The notes beneath the pieces were generated by a model that was not told where the DNA came from, searched no databases, and saw only the letters and a program-made list of their open reading frames with translations. From positions 1-44,705 of the forward strand of contig DKPS01000242.1 of assembly GCA_002471345.1 (NCBI GenBank): a stretch of 44,705 nt of DNA, in the 5' to 3' direction. This DNA is from Saprospiraceae bacterium UBA7328. Lineage in GTDB: Bacteria > Bacteroidota > Bacteroidia > Chitinophagales > Saprospiraceae. A program made the translations under genes and the position numbers. Positions within the stretch are counted from its first letter, which is position 1. The number at the start of each line of letters is the position of its first letter. This document shows positions 35,533-44,598 of this stretch, one piece after another.

Positions 35533-35997
35533 CTACATCACAGGATCCTTGCTGCGAATCTGAGAACGGAGAAAATTGTAATAACCCAAGAGCCTGGTTG
35601 AAGGATCATATTGTCCTCCCCATTGAAGATGAAATGGTTCTGATTTATAATTGAATTTGATGAAAAAGGTCATATTACCAGGTTCGTCGATGGACTCAAC
35701 ATATATTTCATCGGTTTTTATTTTTTCAAAGATTGATTTTTTAATATCGTCTTCTAGCTTTTGTACCATAATCCGTTCCCCTTTCAAAGATGCTCTATAA
35801 TGTACATTGCCATCTTGATTGATGGTATATTCATCAAAACTTCCTACAAACCCTCCCATTGATCCAAAGATAATAGGACCCTCTATGTGTTTTTTCCACT
35901 TCTTTGATGATGCGCAACTTTGAAAAATCAAAGCCGAACTCAATATAACTGCCAGTACTAGAGGAATTAAATATTTAGTAGGAAGCGCTATTACCAT
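35533..35997 (-). CDS. Putative lipoprotein, unknown function
   Basis: 154 residues with an N-terminal hydrophobic stretch ending LIFQSC, a lipobox with Cys near residue 28. The mature part is beta-rich, with GPIIFGSMGGFVGSFDEYTI and YTINQDGNVHYRA. I recognise no family. Its stop codon is 12 nt before the start of the glycosyltransferase gene, so they are likely co-transcribed. Confidence 0.75.
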   Translation of the reverse strand: MVIALPTKYLIPLVLAVILSSALIFQSCASSKKWKKHIEGPIIFGSMGGFVGSFDEYTINQDGNVHYRASLKGERIMVQKLEDDIKKSIFEKIKTDEIYVESIDEPGNMTFFIKFNYKSEPFHLQWGGQYDPSTRLLGYYNFLRSQIRSKDPVM

Positions 35998-36063
35998 TTA
36001 TTAAGTTTTCAATTTTTGTCAAAATAAGAAATATTACTGCATTTTTTGTTTACAAGCATTTGG

Positions 36064-36963
36064 CTAATTTGAAATCCGCTCCTTTTGTTTTGCTAAAATG
36101 AATACACCAGATATTACTATCAAAGTCCCAAATATCTGAACTGTAGTCATTTTTTCATCTAAAAAGACTTTGGCCATTATAATAGTAGATATGGGCCCTA
36201 AACTTCCTATTATTCCAAAATTTGGAGCACCAATGTGCTTTATGGATTCAGAAACCAAGAAAGAAGCAAAGACTGTAGCGAATACTGCCATTGCCAAGCC
36301 GTAGAAATAAACCTCTTTTTGAAATGCAAAAAGATCATTTTCATTCTGAATTAAGTGATGTAGAATGACAAATGTACATGCTATTAACATTGCATAAGCA
36401 GTAAATCTAACTGAACCAAATTTGGGAATTAGCCACCCACTTCCTACTAAATAAGTGGCATAGGTAATAGCTGCTGCAAAAATGAGCCCTCCTCCTATGA
36501 GTACAGTATCTCCTTGTGAAATCGATAGCTCTTGCCAGAAGGTGATAACTATACCAATGTAGGTCACTGCAATTGCCAAAATCTGCCATGCTTGAATTTT
36601 CTTTTTAAAGAAAACCCTTGAAATGATTAATATCAGTGTGGGATAAATAAATAATATGATCCTTTCAAGGCTGGCTTTTATATACACTAACCCTAAGAAA
36701 TCCAAATAACTAGAAACATAATATCCTAGAAAACCAAAAACCACAAGCCACATATAATCTCTTTTGTTAAGAGGGGCTTCTGGTTTTGGAAGAAAGAACA
36801 AAACAATAATGAGATAAAACGGTAGTGAAAAAATCATTCTCAATAGCAATAATGAGAGCGCATCTACCTCATACTGATATGCTAATTTTACCATGACAGC
36901 TTTTGCTGAAAATAAGATCACTCCCAAAATGCCCATGATAATGGCAGAAGTCTTTTTATTCAT
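36064..36963 (-). CDS. DMT-superfamily transporter (EamA family)
   Basis: 299 residues with about ten membrane helices arranged as two EamA repeats (about 8-137 and 152-290). Typical pieces are LSLLLLRMIFSLPFYLIIV in the first half and GAPNFGIIGSLGPISTIIMAKVFLDE in the second. Members export metabolites such as amino acids or sugars; the substrate cannot be read here. Its start overlaps the end of the oxidoreductase gene by 4 nt, linking it to the sugar genes upstream. Confidence 0.88.
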   Translation of the reverse strand: MNKKTSAIIMGILGVILFSAKAVMVKLAYQYEVDALSLLLLRMIFSLPFYLIIVLFFLPKPEAPLNKRDYMWLVVFGFLGYYVSSYLDFLGLVYIKASLERIILFIYPTLILIISRVFFKKKIQAWQILAIAVTYIGIVITFWQELSISQGDTVLIGGGLIFAAAITYATYLVGSGWLIPKFGSVRFTAYAMLIACTFVILHHLIQNENDLFAFQKEVYFYGLAMAVFATVFASFLVSESIKHIGAPNFGIIGSLGPISTIIMAKVFLDEKMTTVQIFGTLIVISGVFILAKQKERISN

Positions 36964-38003
36964 TCAAATGGATATTTTAATCCTATTTCGGATCTGATTT
37001 GATCCATTATCGTGATGAGGTCCAAGCTGTTTTGATGTGTCCATTTTTCACTTTCTTTTTTACCTTTTCTGATACAATCGACGCATTCAATGATTTCATG
37101 GCTGTACCCAAATCCAATTATAGGTTTTCCAATATGTTCTTCATTCTCAGCAGTTTTTATAGTATAGCCTTTTGCTTCATGCCATCTAGAGTCCAAATAA
37201 ATGGCACCTTTTTTTCCTGCTATTTTAGCGACCATTTCAGACTGGGTCATTATACTACTTGAAAGCTGTGCCGTAGCATTTTTATATAATAGGGAAGTTG
37301 ATACTTGGATGTCCGCTCCAGTATTGTGATGAAATATACCGTGAGCCTTTATACTTTCAGGCATGCCCAAAATGAGATAAGCTAAAAAAATGGGGTAGAT
37401 GCCGATATCTAATAAAGATCCTCCAGCGAGATCCATGTTAAGTAGTCTTCCCTCTTCAGATGGATTATTATAAAATGTGAAATCAGCAGTGATATGGTTC
37501 GGCTCACCTATGATTCCTTTTTCAATTTTATTCAAACAATCAATAATAGTGGGATTAAACCTGGACCACAAAGCCTCCATCATAAAGCAATTATTTTTTC
37601 TTGCACACTCTATAATACTTTTGACTTCAGATTTATTAATACCTAAAGGTTTTTCACAAAGAATATTTTTACCATGATTGAGGGCTTTTATTGCCCATTC
37701 TGCATGAAAGGTATGTGGAGTTGCTATGTAAAGGATGTCTATATCACTATCCTCTAATATTTCATCATAGGACCCATATGCATTAGATGCTTCATACTGA
37801 TCAGCAAAAGCTTGAGCCCTTGAGAGGTCTCTTGAAGCTACTGCAGTCAAGACACTTCCATCTACCAATTTTAAATCAGAGGCAAATTTATGAGAGATCT
37901 TACCTGGGCCAATTATGCCCCATTTTATTATTTCGTTCACTTGATCTAATATTTTATTCAGAGTTGTTATCTGTTCATTTGTTTTTTCAATGCTTCTTCC
38001 CAT
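36960..38003 (-). CDS. Gfo/Idh/MocA family oxidoreductase
   Basis: 347 residues from the ATG at 38003. The Rossmann strand IIKWGIIGPGKI only begins near residue 26, and a GTG at 37940 would give a more family-like N-terminus and remove the 37-nt overlap with the xylulokinase-like gene; I cannot decide between them. NAD(P)-binding GIIGPGKI and the catalytic region ILCEKPLGIN are clear, and the C-terminal half matches the GFO_IDH_MocA alpha/beta domain. These enzymes oxidise or reduce sugars or inositols. The substrate may be the same sugar handled by the adjacent kinase. Confidence 0.88.
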   Translation of the reverse strand: MGRSIEKTNEQITTLNKILDQVNEIIKWGIIGPGKISHKFASDLKLVDGSVLTAVASRDLSRAQAFADQYEASNAYGSYDEILEDSDIDILYIATPHTFHAEWAIKALNHGKNILCEKPLGINKSEVKSIIECARKNNCFMMEALWSRFNPTIIDCLNKIEKGIIGEPNHITADFTFYNNPSEEGRLLNMDLAGGSLLDIGIYPIFLAYLILGMPESIKAHGIFHHNTGADIQVSTSLLYKNATAQLSSSIMTQSEMVAKIAGKKGAIYLDSRWHEAKGYTIKTAENEEHIGKPIIGFGYSHEIIECVDCIRKGKKESEKWTHQNSLDLITIMDQIRSEIGLKYPFE

Positions 38004-39454
38004 TTGATATAGGCTTCTTTGTATTGACTCAACTGGTTGTCAGGTTCATATGTTTTTATCAAATCTCTTTGAGCTGTCGCTTCTTTTAGACTTTTATATA
38101 CACCCGCTCCAATACCACTAGCCTGTGCAGCCCCAACAGCACCCGTAGTTTTTATGACATCGATTTTTGTCCCTAATAAAGTACTGACAGTGTTAGAAAA
38201 AATGTGAGACTGAAAAAGATTATCATTCCCAACTTTCATAGAGGATATATCCAATCCCAAATCTGAGAGAATTTTAAAACCATAAAAAAATGAAAAAGCG
38301 ATTCCTTCAAGAGCAGCTCGATATAAATGTGCTCTTTTATGAATATTAAATTCTAAGCCATTTATGTGAGCGCCTATATTCTTATTCTCAAGCATTCTTT
38401 CTGCTCCATTACCAAATGGTAACATAGATAAACCATCACTTCCAATATCTATTTGTGATGCTGCTGCTTCCAAATCTGTATATGAAAGCCCATTCAATGC
38501 AGCATTTTCTCTCACCCATGCATATTGTATACCCGTACCATTAATACACAGAAGAATGCCAATCCTCCGTTGGTTTTTAGAATGATTCACATGTGCAAAG
38601 CCATTCACTCTTGATTTTAGATCATATTTGGGCTTATCCACTACAGCATAGATAACTCCAGATGTGCCACCAGTTGCAGCGACCTCATTCGCATCAAATA
38701 CACCTAGAGATAAGGCATTATTGGGCTGATCTCCTGCTTTATAGGTGACAGGGATTCCCTCTGACAATCCACATTCTATAGCTGCGGACTGTGTTAATTC
38801 TCCTTGATTACTGAAAGTTTCTTTGATTGGGGAAATGATATCTGCACTGAACTCATAATGGTCGATGACATGATTGCTGAGGTTTTCATTTTTAAAATCC
38901 CAAAAGATTCCTTCTGAAAGACCTGACACGGTTGTGCTGATTTCTCCCGTCAGTTTCATAGCAATGTAATCTCCAGGAAGCATAATTTTGTGAATTTTGC
39001 TATATATGTCTGGTTCATTTTGCTGTACCCACCTTAATTTAGAAGCTGTAAAGTTACCAGGAGAATTGAGCATATGAGATAGACATATTTCTTCTCCTAT
39101 ATTCTTGTATGCTACGTTGCCTATTTCAACAGATCTGCTGTCGCACCAGATAATTGAAGGTCTAAGTACGTTCTGATCTTTGTCAACTAATACTAAACCA
39201 TGCATTTGATAGCCTATTCCAATTCCTTTTATTTCATTTGGATTAATTCTGGTGTCAGCTATTATTTCCTTAGTAGCTAAACAAATATTTTTCCACCAAT
39301 CTTCTGGTTGCTGTTCTGCCCATCCGCTTTGATGAGCAATCATGCTCATTTCTTTTTTAGGTTGTTGCGTAGAAGCAACAGCTCTACCTGTTTGAGAATC
39401 TACAATAGCTACTTTCACTGATGAACTACCTATGTCATATCCTAATAAATACAT
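37967..39454 (-). CDS. xylB: FGGY-family carbohydrate kinase, xylulokinase-like
   Basis: 495 residues, normal length for XylB. The N-terminal lobe has the phosphate-binding start YLLGYDIGSSSVKVAIVD and the xylulokinase-like GIGIGYQMHGLVLVD. WAEQQPEDWW and TYKAGDQPNNALSLGV also fit. The C-terminal lobe contains GGTSGVIY and GNGAERMLEN. It phosphorylates a ketopentose, most likely D-xylulose. The leftward order kinase-oxidoreductase-DMT transporter, with overlaps, suggests one small sugar-use operon. Confidence 0.85.
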   Translation of the reverse strand: MYLLGYDIGSSSVKVAIVDSQTGRAVASTQQPKKEMSMIAHQSGWAEQQPEDWWKNICLATKEIIADTRINPNEIKGIGIGYQMHGLVLVDKDQNVLRPSIIWCDSRSVEIGNVAYKNIGEEICLSHMLNSPGNFTASKLRWVQQNEPDIYSKIHKIMLPGDYIAMKLTGEISTTVSGLSEGIFWDFKNENLSNHVIDHYEFSADIISPIKETFSNQGELTQSAAIECGLSEGIPVTYKAGDQPNNALSLGVFDANEVAATGGTSGVIYAVVDKPKYDLKSRVNGFAHVNHSKNQRRIGILLCINGTGIQYAWVRENAALNGLSYTDLEAAASQIDIGSDGLSMLPFGNGAERMLENKNIGAHINGLEFNIHKRAHLYRAALEGIAFSFFYGFKILSDLGLDISSMKVGNDNLFQSHIFSNTVSTLLGTKIDVIKTTGAVGAAQASGIGAGVYKSLKEATAQRDLIKTYEPDNQLSQYKEAYIKWEEALKKQMNR

Positions 39455-39635
39455 CTTTAAAATACTTGATAAGGATGTAAAATAGTGATAATCAAAAAGT
39501 GAAATAGAGATTAGGATTAGAATTGGAGATTATAAGAATAATTGGGCAATAGGACATCGATATGAGATAATATCCTCACTTTAAGAATGATAGAAAAAGG
39601 AAGAAAAAGAAGTGCAGATGAAATAAAAAAGGATA

Positions 39636-39643
39636 TATATTTG
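39636..39643 (+). promoter_or_regulatory. Candidate -7 promoter element of the tRNA gene
   Basis: TATATTTG followed by CACACC matches TAnnTTTG exactly and ends 15 nt before the mature tRNA 5' end. No -33 TTG is visible. Confidence 0.45.
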
Positions 39644-39658
39644 CACACCGAAATTAAT

Positions 39659-39732
39659 GGCGTGGTAGCTCAGCTGGTTAGAGCGCAGGATTCATAATCC
39701 TGAGGTCGGGAGTTCAAGTCTCCCTCACGCTA
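39659..39732 (+). tRNA. tRNA with anticodon CAU (tRNA-Met, elongator; Ile2 not excluded)
   Basis: The full cloverleaf can be drawn over 74 nt. The acceptor is GGCGTGG/TCACGCT with G-U pairs at both ends, the D stem GCTC/GAGC, the anticodon stem CAGGA/TCCTG around TTCATAA, and the T stem GGGAG/CTCCC with loop TTCAAGT. The discriminator base is A73 and CCA is not encoded. The anticodon stem lacks the three G-C pairs of initiator tRNA, so this is an elongator Met tRNA or the lysidine-modified Ile tRNA. Confidence 0.93.
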
Positions 39733-39735
39733 CAT

Positions 39736-39773
39736 AAAAAAAGGAGATATGAATATTCATATCTCCTTTTTTT
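39736..39773. terminator. Perfect palindromic terminator after the tRNA
   Basis: An A-run, then GGAGATATGAAT and its exact reverse complement ATTCATATCTCC (39743-39766), then a T-run form an uninterrupted palindrome able to terminate transcripts on both strands, starting 3 nt after the tRNA. Confidence 0.85.
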
Positions 39774-39956
39774 GTGTGGTCAAACAATGATCAAAAGAGT
39801 ATTTGTATGCTGAAGTTAGAAATGCTATGATCAAAAGGGGCGAAACATGCCTTCATATAAAGCCCAACAAAAAATACTTCTAGCCGAAAAGTGATGAGAA
39901 GTCCTCGAATATCAATAGAAAAAAAGAAATGATAACTGAGGAGTCATAATCACATT

Positions 39957-39994
39957 CGCCTTGGTATAAGTCCTTCAGGGCCTATACCAAGGCG
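39957..39994. repeat. 12-bp inverted repeat downstream of the triple-domain lipoprotein gene
   Basis: CGCCTTGGTATA (39957-39968) and TATACCAAGGCG (39983-39994) are exact arms around a 14-nt loop, 16 nt past the lipoprotein stop codon on the minus strand. There is no T-run on that strand, so it could be a weak terminator or a 3'-end stabilising hairpin. Confidence 0.6.
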
Positions 39995-40010
39995 ATGTTC
40001 TAAGTAAAAC

Positions 40011-41669
40011 TTACAGAATGTTAATAGGTAACGTGATGTCTACATCTGTACCTCCAACTGTTGCATCAGAACTTGCAGTTTTTAAATCAGGCTGATGTTT
40101 TAGTACTATTCTAAAGTTACCTGAAGAAGTAGTTGCTCCTCCTGAAGTCCAATCTGTAGAAAGGCCTACAGGGTTACCATTTGCATCTTCGTCATTATAG
40201 TTCAAAGGATCATTTCTATTATCTACGTTTCCATCACCTGATGGACTGGTAAAGATGTCTGAGGTAAACTCAAAGAAGAACATATGTTCATCAGCTTCTT
40301 CACTTATTTCTACAGTCACATCTTCCACTTCCATGCCCAATGTATTGGACAATGTAATGGACATTTGGTATTCAGTATTAGCAGCTAGATTGATATCATC
40401 TATCGTCGGGCTTCCTACTCCTTCACCATCTTCATCAAACCATACCGCTGTCACTGCATCTCCTCCTGCTTTCGGTGTAAAAGTGAATCCGATTTGATTA
40501 ATGACTTCTTCTTCTTCATTGTGTCCATGGCCTTCTTCCTCAATATGAAGAGGGAATGTGATATCTATATCTGTACCACCTACTGATGCATCAGAACTTG
40601 CTGTTTTTAAATCAGGCTGATGTTTCAGAATGATATTAAATACACCTTCCATATCGGTATGTTCTCCAGCCGTCCAGGTAGTTGAAAGGCCTATTGGCTG
40701 CCCATTGGAATCCATATCATTATAGTTAAGTGGATCATTTCGGTTGTCTACATTTCCATCTCCTGAAGGATTTGAGAATATTCCATCAGTAAATGAAAAG
40801 AAGAACATATGTTCGTCAGCTTCTTCTGATATTTCAGCAGTTACATCTTCTGCTTCCATACCAAGAGTATTTGTCAAAGCAATTGCCATTTCATAAGTAA
40901 TACCTTCTTCAAGTTCTATTTCATCTATTGTTGGACTTCCTACACCTTCTCCATCCTCATCAAACCAAGTCGCACTTATTGCTTCTTCGCCATTATCAGG
41001 AGTGAATGTAAGAGTGATTTGATTGATTACTTCCTCTTCTTCTTCATGTTCATGATCTTCTTCTATTATTTCTAATGGAAATGTAATATCCACATCTGTA
41101 CCACCCACTGTTGCACTAGAAGTCGATGTTTTCAGATCGGGTTGGTGCTTTAAAACTATATTGAACTCTCCAGCCGACTCTGTATGTTCACCAGCTGTCC
41201 AGGTAGTCGAAAGGCCTAGGGGTTGTCCATTATTGTCTTGGTCATTATAATTCATTGGATCGTTTCGGTTGTCTATATTACCGTTGCCTGTTGGATCTGC
41301 AAAAATTCCTTCGGAAAAACCGAAAAAGAACATATGTTCATCACTTTCTTCGCTGATTTCAGTTGTGATGTCCTCATCATTGGAGCCTAAGGTATTAGCT
41401 AACTCCATTATCATGGTGTAGGTTACTCCTTCTTTTAAATCTATATGGTCTATAATTGGAGCACCGCTACCTTCTCCATCAGCATCTAGCCATGTTGCCA
41501 CCACTGCTTCTTCACCATTATCAGGGGTAAACGTTAGAACAACTCGAGAAATAACCTCTTCCTCTTCGTTTTCCATTTCCATTTCCATAGGATCGTCGTC
41601 TGAACATCCTACCATGAAGCTTAGTCCAAGCAGAAGAAAGAGATAGAATATTGAATTGATCTTGTTCAT
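40011..41669 (-). CDS. Lipoprotein with three tandem His-containing domains, putative metal-binding partner of a TonB receptor
   Basis: 552 residues from the ATG at 41669, which places the lipobox (LSFMVGC) correctly; an upstream ATG at 41714 would start inside the operator. After a short Asp/Glu/Met-rich stretch come three copies of a domain of about 165 residues, each with FTPDNGEE or FTPKAGGD, EISEExDEHMFFF, NRNDPxNYND, TTWTAGEHT (last copy altered) and LKHQPDLK. Linkers read EEDHEHEEEE and EEEGHGHNEEE. His and acidic clusters in domains and linkers suggest binding of zinc or another transition metal. Single-domain relatives in Flavobacteria are, as I recall, named type 1 periplasmic binding fold proteins. 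It follows the receptor gene in a Fur/Zur-type unit. Confidence 0.8.
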   Translation of the reverse strand: MNKINSIFYLFLLLGLSFMVGCSDDDPMEMEMENEEEEVISRVVLTFTPDNGEEAVVATWLDADGEGSGAPIIDHIDLKEGVTYTMIMELANTLGSNDEDITTEISEESDEHMFFFGFSEGIFADPTGNGNIDNRNDPMNYNDQDNNGQPLGLSTTWTAGEHTESAGEFNIVLKHQPDLKTSTSSATVGGTDVDITFPLEIIEEDHEHEEEEEVINQITLTFTPDNGEEAISATWFDEDGEGVGSPTIDEIELEEGITYEMAIALTNTLGMEAEDVTAEISEEADEHMFFFSFTDGIFSNPSGDGNVDNRNDPLNYNDMDSNGQPIGLSTTWTAGEHTDMEGVFNIILKHQPDLKTASSDASVGGTDIDITFPLHIEEEGHGHNEEEEVINQIGFTFTPKAGGDAVTAVWFDEDGEGVGSPTIDDINLAANTEYQMSITLSNTLGMEVEDVTVEISEEADEHMFFFEFTSDIFTSPSGDGNVDNRNDPLNYNDEDANGNPVGLSTDWTSGGATTSSGNFRIVLKHQPDLKTASSDATVGGTDVDITLPINIL

Positions 41670-41698
41670 GAATCGATATTTGTCTGTTTGATAATAAA

Positions 41699-41713
41699 TG
41701 CAATGATATTGCA
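41699..41713 (-). promoter_or_regulatory. Candidate Fur/Zur-type operator upstream of the triple-domain lipoprotein gene
   Basis: TGCAATGATATTGCA is a TGCAA-N5-TTGCA palindrome that fits the 7-1-7 layout of Fur-family sites with one mismatched pair. On the minus strand it contains TATCATTG, one mismatch from the -7 consensus, with TTG (from TTGTTG) 20 nt upstream. Binding would block this promoter. The same palindrome lies before the repressor gene at 44599-44613. Confidence 0.55.
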
Positions 41714-41742
41714 TTTATTCATTTTGTGCAACAATAATTCAA

Positions 41743-44124
41743 TTAAAAACTTGCAACAACTGTAAGAGAAAAATTTCGTCCTGGAGCATCTGAAAAATAT
41801 CTTAATCGATCTGTGTATGAGCGATAAGAAGTATTTAAGAAGTTTTCGACCTTAAGTTCTGCTCTAAATAAATTGTGCTTATAAGCGAATTTCCCCCCAA
41901 TTAAGAAATAATGCCCAGGTGGCTGCATGAAATCAAAAATTTCATCAGGGTTCACTTCCACTCCACCATTTTGAAATGCTGCTGGCTCAATTATTCCTGG
42001 AGCATACCATTGTTTGGCCATATAATCAAAACTCAATCCGCCTTCCCAATTTCCTTTAGCATATTCTAATGTGTAATTAATATTGAGAGGAGGAATTTCT
42101 ATAAATGGTTGATCATTTTCAGTTTCAGTGGCATAGACATAAGAAATTTTAGCTTCCGAAGTCAAATGTTCAGAGTGGCGATATCTGATGTCCCAATCAC
42201 TTCCTAGAAATAGTGCATTGGTTTGAGTGAAAATGAAATATGGAAAAGTCCCGGCAATATTTGTTGTGATTCCAAAAGGCCTCAAAAAGATGTAATCATT
42301 GATTCGATTGACATAGAATATAAACTCAGAATTTAATCGGTCATTTTTAATATTCACCCCTGTTACCCATTTCAGACTTCTTTCAGAAGGTACTCTTCGG
42401 TCAGTTTCGTCATATACCTCATTCAATGGAGTTGATATCTGGGGATTTAGGTTGTAGCGCCAAAGCCCAAATTGAATACGAGAGAAATGATAACCAAATG
42501 AATATAATTCTGAAACATTTGGAGGCCTCCAAGCAGTACCGATATTAGAAAAAATGCCAACTGTCTCATTCATCTGTTTTTGAAAACCTAAAGTAAATGT
42601 GGCGTTTGTAAAATTTACTTCATTTGAATAAATAGTAACATCTCTAACTGTATCAATCACATTCAGAGATTGTCGATCAAATCTTATGCCCAGCTCTAGA
42701 ACTGATTGCTCAAAATTGAATGATTGAATGGTATAAATCCCAAGGTTTAAGACGTCATAATCTGGTACAAAATTAATAGGATTGGAACCTGGCTCATTAA
42801 CACTATTTTGAGTATAAACTTGTAGACCTGAAGAACCACTTAACTTTCCCTTGGTTGGTTGAATCCATTCGGTCTCAAATGTTTGCGAAAGCAATTTCAA
42901 ATCGATCACCGGGCGTTCATTGAGGTTCCCTCGTCTTACGTCAAACTCTCTTCTGATATTCTGTTGAATGCCATATTGAATTTTAAAAACATGGTCGCCA
43001 AGGAAAAGAGAAAGGTGTGATTTTAATAGTCCATGTTGGGTTTCGTGCTTAGGATTTTGAATTTTGTATGTAGGATCGAAAGTAGGACTTGGAATACTTC
43101 TCTCAATGGCATTCTGCAAGTCCTGAAGATTTCCAACGAGAGATCCTCGAAGGATACCAAGTTCTTGTTCTAAATAGCTACCTGAAACTAAGAGTTCGTA
43201 TTTGGGTTGGTGGAATAAGGTATTGAAGCTTCCTCCATATTCTTTTTTTCCTGTGTTGGACAAGTTATATTTAGGAGCTTCAAGGTCAGCCTGCATAACA
43301 CCAAACCCACTTGCATTCCAAGCAAAATGGTGAGAACCTTGTTCTAAGCTTATCTGACTACTAGATGCTCGACCATTGGTTTGATAAGAAGATCCTGCAG
43401 AGCCAGACCATTTTTGGTCCAGAATTGGTCGTTTAGAATTGTAAAGAACTACACCTCCCAGCGCTTCTGGGCCATATTTAACGGTGCCTGCCCCTTTTAC
43501 GACTTCTATTTCATTCACATGAGAGGGGTCTATTTCAGGAGCATGACCATCTCCCCAAACTTGATAGCCATGTCTTAGTCCATCATTCATAACAAGTACT
43601 CGATTGGAGTGTAGACCATGTACAATAGGTTTCGAAATATTTGTACCCGTGTTAAGAGTAGAAACACCCGAAATACTTTGAGTAAGATTTCCTATGGAGG
43701 TGCTCAGAAGCGAAACATTATTGATTTCTAATTTCTGGATGGCAAGAGATTGAAAAGCATCCAATCTAGACTCTTCTATGACGACACTTTCTAATAATGT
43801 CTCATCAGATGCTAAGTATATCAATGGGTCATCATGATGAAAATCATGGTGATGTACCATAGTTTTATACCCGATAAAACGAACCTCCAAATGGACTTCA
43901 TTATTACAGATATTGGATAGGACAAATTCACCGTTTTGATCAGTTACTGTACCTTGTTCATTTTCCTGAATACTTACGGTAGCAAAAGGTATAGGCTCTA
44001 AAGAAGTTAGATCAATAACTCTTCCTTTGATTACCTGATCACACACTTGCTCTTGACCCTTTAGCGGTCCTTGTAAAGAAACAAAAAGAAGAAATATTAA
44101 AATGATTCCTAAGTTATGTGTCAT
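41743..44124 (-). CDS. TonB-dependent receptor, probable zinc (or related metal) receptor
   Basis: About 793 residues from the ATG at 44124, which begins a signal peptide (MTHNLGIILIFLLFVSLQG); an upstream ATG at 44172 overlaps the repressor gene. A carboxypeptidase-regulatory-like beta domain (IKGRVIDLTSLEPIPFATVSI) with a His-rich loop HHHDFHHDD comes first. The plug domain follows, with KPIVHGLHSNRVLVMNDG, WGDGHAPEIDPSHVNEIEVV and GPEALGGVV. A 22-strand-type barrel ends in a C-terminal aromatic residue (VVASF). The His-rich loop and the plug HAPEIDP segment resemble zinc receptors of the ZnuD type. Substrate is inferred from these and from the Zur-like neighbour. Confidence 0.85.
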   Translation of the reverse strand: MTHNLGIILIFLLFVSLQGPLKGQEQVCDQVIKGRVIDLTSLEPIPFATVSIQENEQGTVTDQNGEFVLSNICNNEVHLEVRFIGYKTMVHHHDFHHDDPLIYLASDETLLESVVIEESRLDAFQSLAIQKLEINNVSLLSTSIGNLTQSISGVSTLNTGTNISKPIVHGLHSNRVLVMNDGLRHGYQVWGDGHAPEIDPSHVNEIEVVKGAGTVKYGPEALGGVVLYNSKRPILDQKWSGSAGSSYQTNGRASSSQISLEQGSHHFAWNASGFGVMQADLEAPKYNLSNTGKKEYGGSFNTLFHQPKYELLVSGSYLEQELGILRGSLVGNLQDLQNAIERSIPSPTFDPTYKIQNPKHETQHGLLKSHLSLFLGDHVFKIQYGIQQNIRREFDVRRGNLNERPVIDLKLLSQTFETEWIQPTKGKLSGSSGLQVYTQNSVNEPGSNPINFVPDYDVLNLGIYTIQSFNFEQSVLELGIRFDRQSLNVIDTVRDVTIYSNEVNFTNATFTLGFQKQMNETVGIFSNIGTAWRPPNVSELYSFGYHFSRIQFGLWRYNLNPQISTPLNEVYDETDRRVPSERSLKWVTGVNIKNDRLNSEFIFYVNRINDYIFLRPFGITTNIAGTFPYFIFTQTNALFLGSDWDIRYRHSEHLTSEAKISYVYATETENDQPFIEIPPLNINYTLEYAKGNWEGGLSFDYMAKQWYAPGIIEPAAFQNGGVEVNPDEIFDFMQPPGHYFLIGGKFAYKHNLFRAELKVENFLNTSYRSYTDRLRYFSDAPGRNFSLTVVASF

Positions 44125-44161
44125 TTCTTGTTTTGAAACTAAAAGCCGAGTCGAAAATATT

Positions 44162-44578
44162 CTAAGCAGCACAGGTTTTACAAATTCCCTTCAATATTAG
44201 ATTTGCTTCCTTTACGTGATAGCCAGGGATTTTAACAACAGGAATATTTTGTTCTAAACATTCAATAGTTCCGCACTCGTTACATTTAAAGTGCATATGA
44301 TCATGAGAGTGATCTTCAGAGCTACAGGTGTCGTGGCATAACCCATATGTGGCATGCCCGCTGTCGTCAGGAATTTTATGAAGAACACCGTGTTCAGTAA
44401 AGGAACTTAATGTTCTGTAAAGAGTCACTCGGTCAGAATTCTTAAATTCTTTCTCTAAGTCCTTTAAAGATAAAGTTTTGGCCTGTCGCAGAAAAAACTC
44501 CAAGGTATCTACTCTCCCATCGGTTACTCTCAATTTATGCGACTTCAATATTTTTTTAATCTCACTATATCTTGTCAT
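44162..44578 (-). CDS. Fur-family metal-dependent repressor, probably Zur-like
   Basis: 138 residues. A winged-helix DNA-binding half (HKLRVTDGRVDTLEFFLRQ and recognition helix SDRVTLYRTLSSF, 48-60) is followed by a dimerisation half. That half has two CxxC pairs (C99/C102 and C133/C136) that hold a structural zinc. A His-rich segment DHSHDHMHF (89-97) precedes the first pair. The family is clear; zinc specificity is inferred from the neighbouring His-rich receptor and lipoprotein. A palindrome upstream suggests it represses its own transcript and the downstream uptake genes when metal is plentiful. Confidence 0.88.
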   Translation of the reverse strand: MTRYSEIKKILKSHKLRVTDGRVDTLEFFLRQAKTLSLKDLEKEFKNSDRVTLYRTLSSFTEHGVLHKIPDDSGHATYGLCHDTCSSEDHSHDHMHFKCNECGTIECLEQNIPVVKIPGYHVKEANLILKGICKTCAA

Positions 44579-44598
44579 ATTTCATAAACTATCATATA

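Noticed and set aside
39659..39732. Initiator tRNA-fMet
   Set aside because: The anticodon stem is CAGGA/TCCTG, without the three consecutive G-C pairs expected of initiators, and position 1-72 is G-U rather than the unpaired C-A type.
39837..39900. Short open frames of 15-18 codons between the tRNA terminator and the lipoprotein gene
   Set aside because: Typical of chance in AT-rich non-coding DNA, with no motif.
39957..39994. Standard Rho-independent terminator for the lipoprotein gene
   Set aside because: The stem is strong but is followed on the minus strand by mixed sequence with no T-run, so I list it only as an inverted repeat.
40014..41560. Three ~520-bp direct repeats considered as a mobile element or assembly artefact
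   Set aside because: They are in frame, encode diverged copies of one protein domain with separate linkers, and have no transposase or terminal repeats; internal gene duplication explains them.
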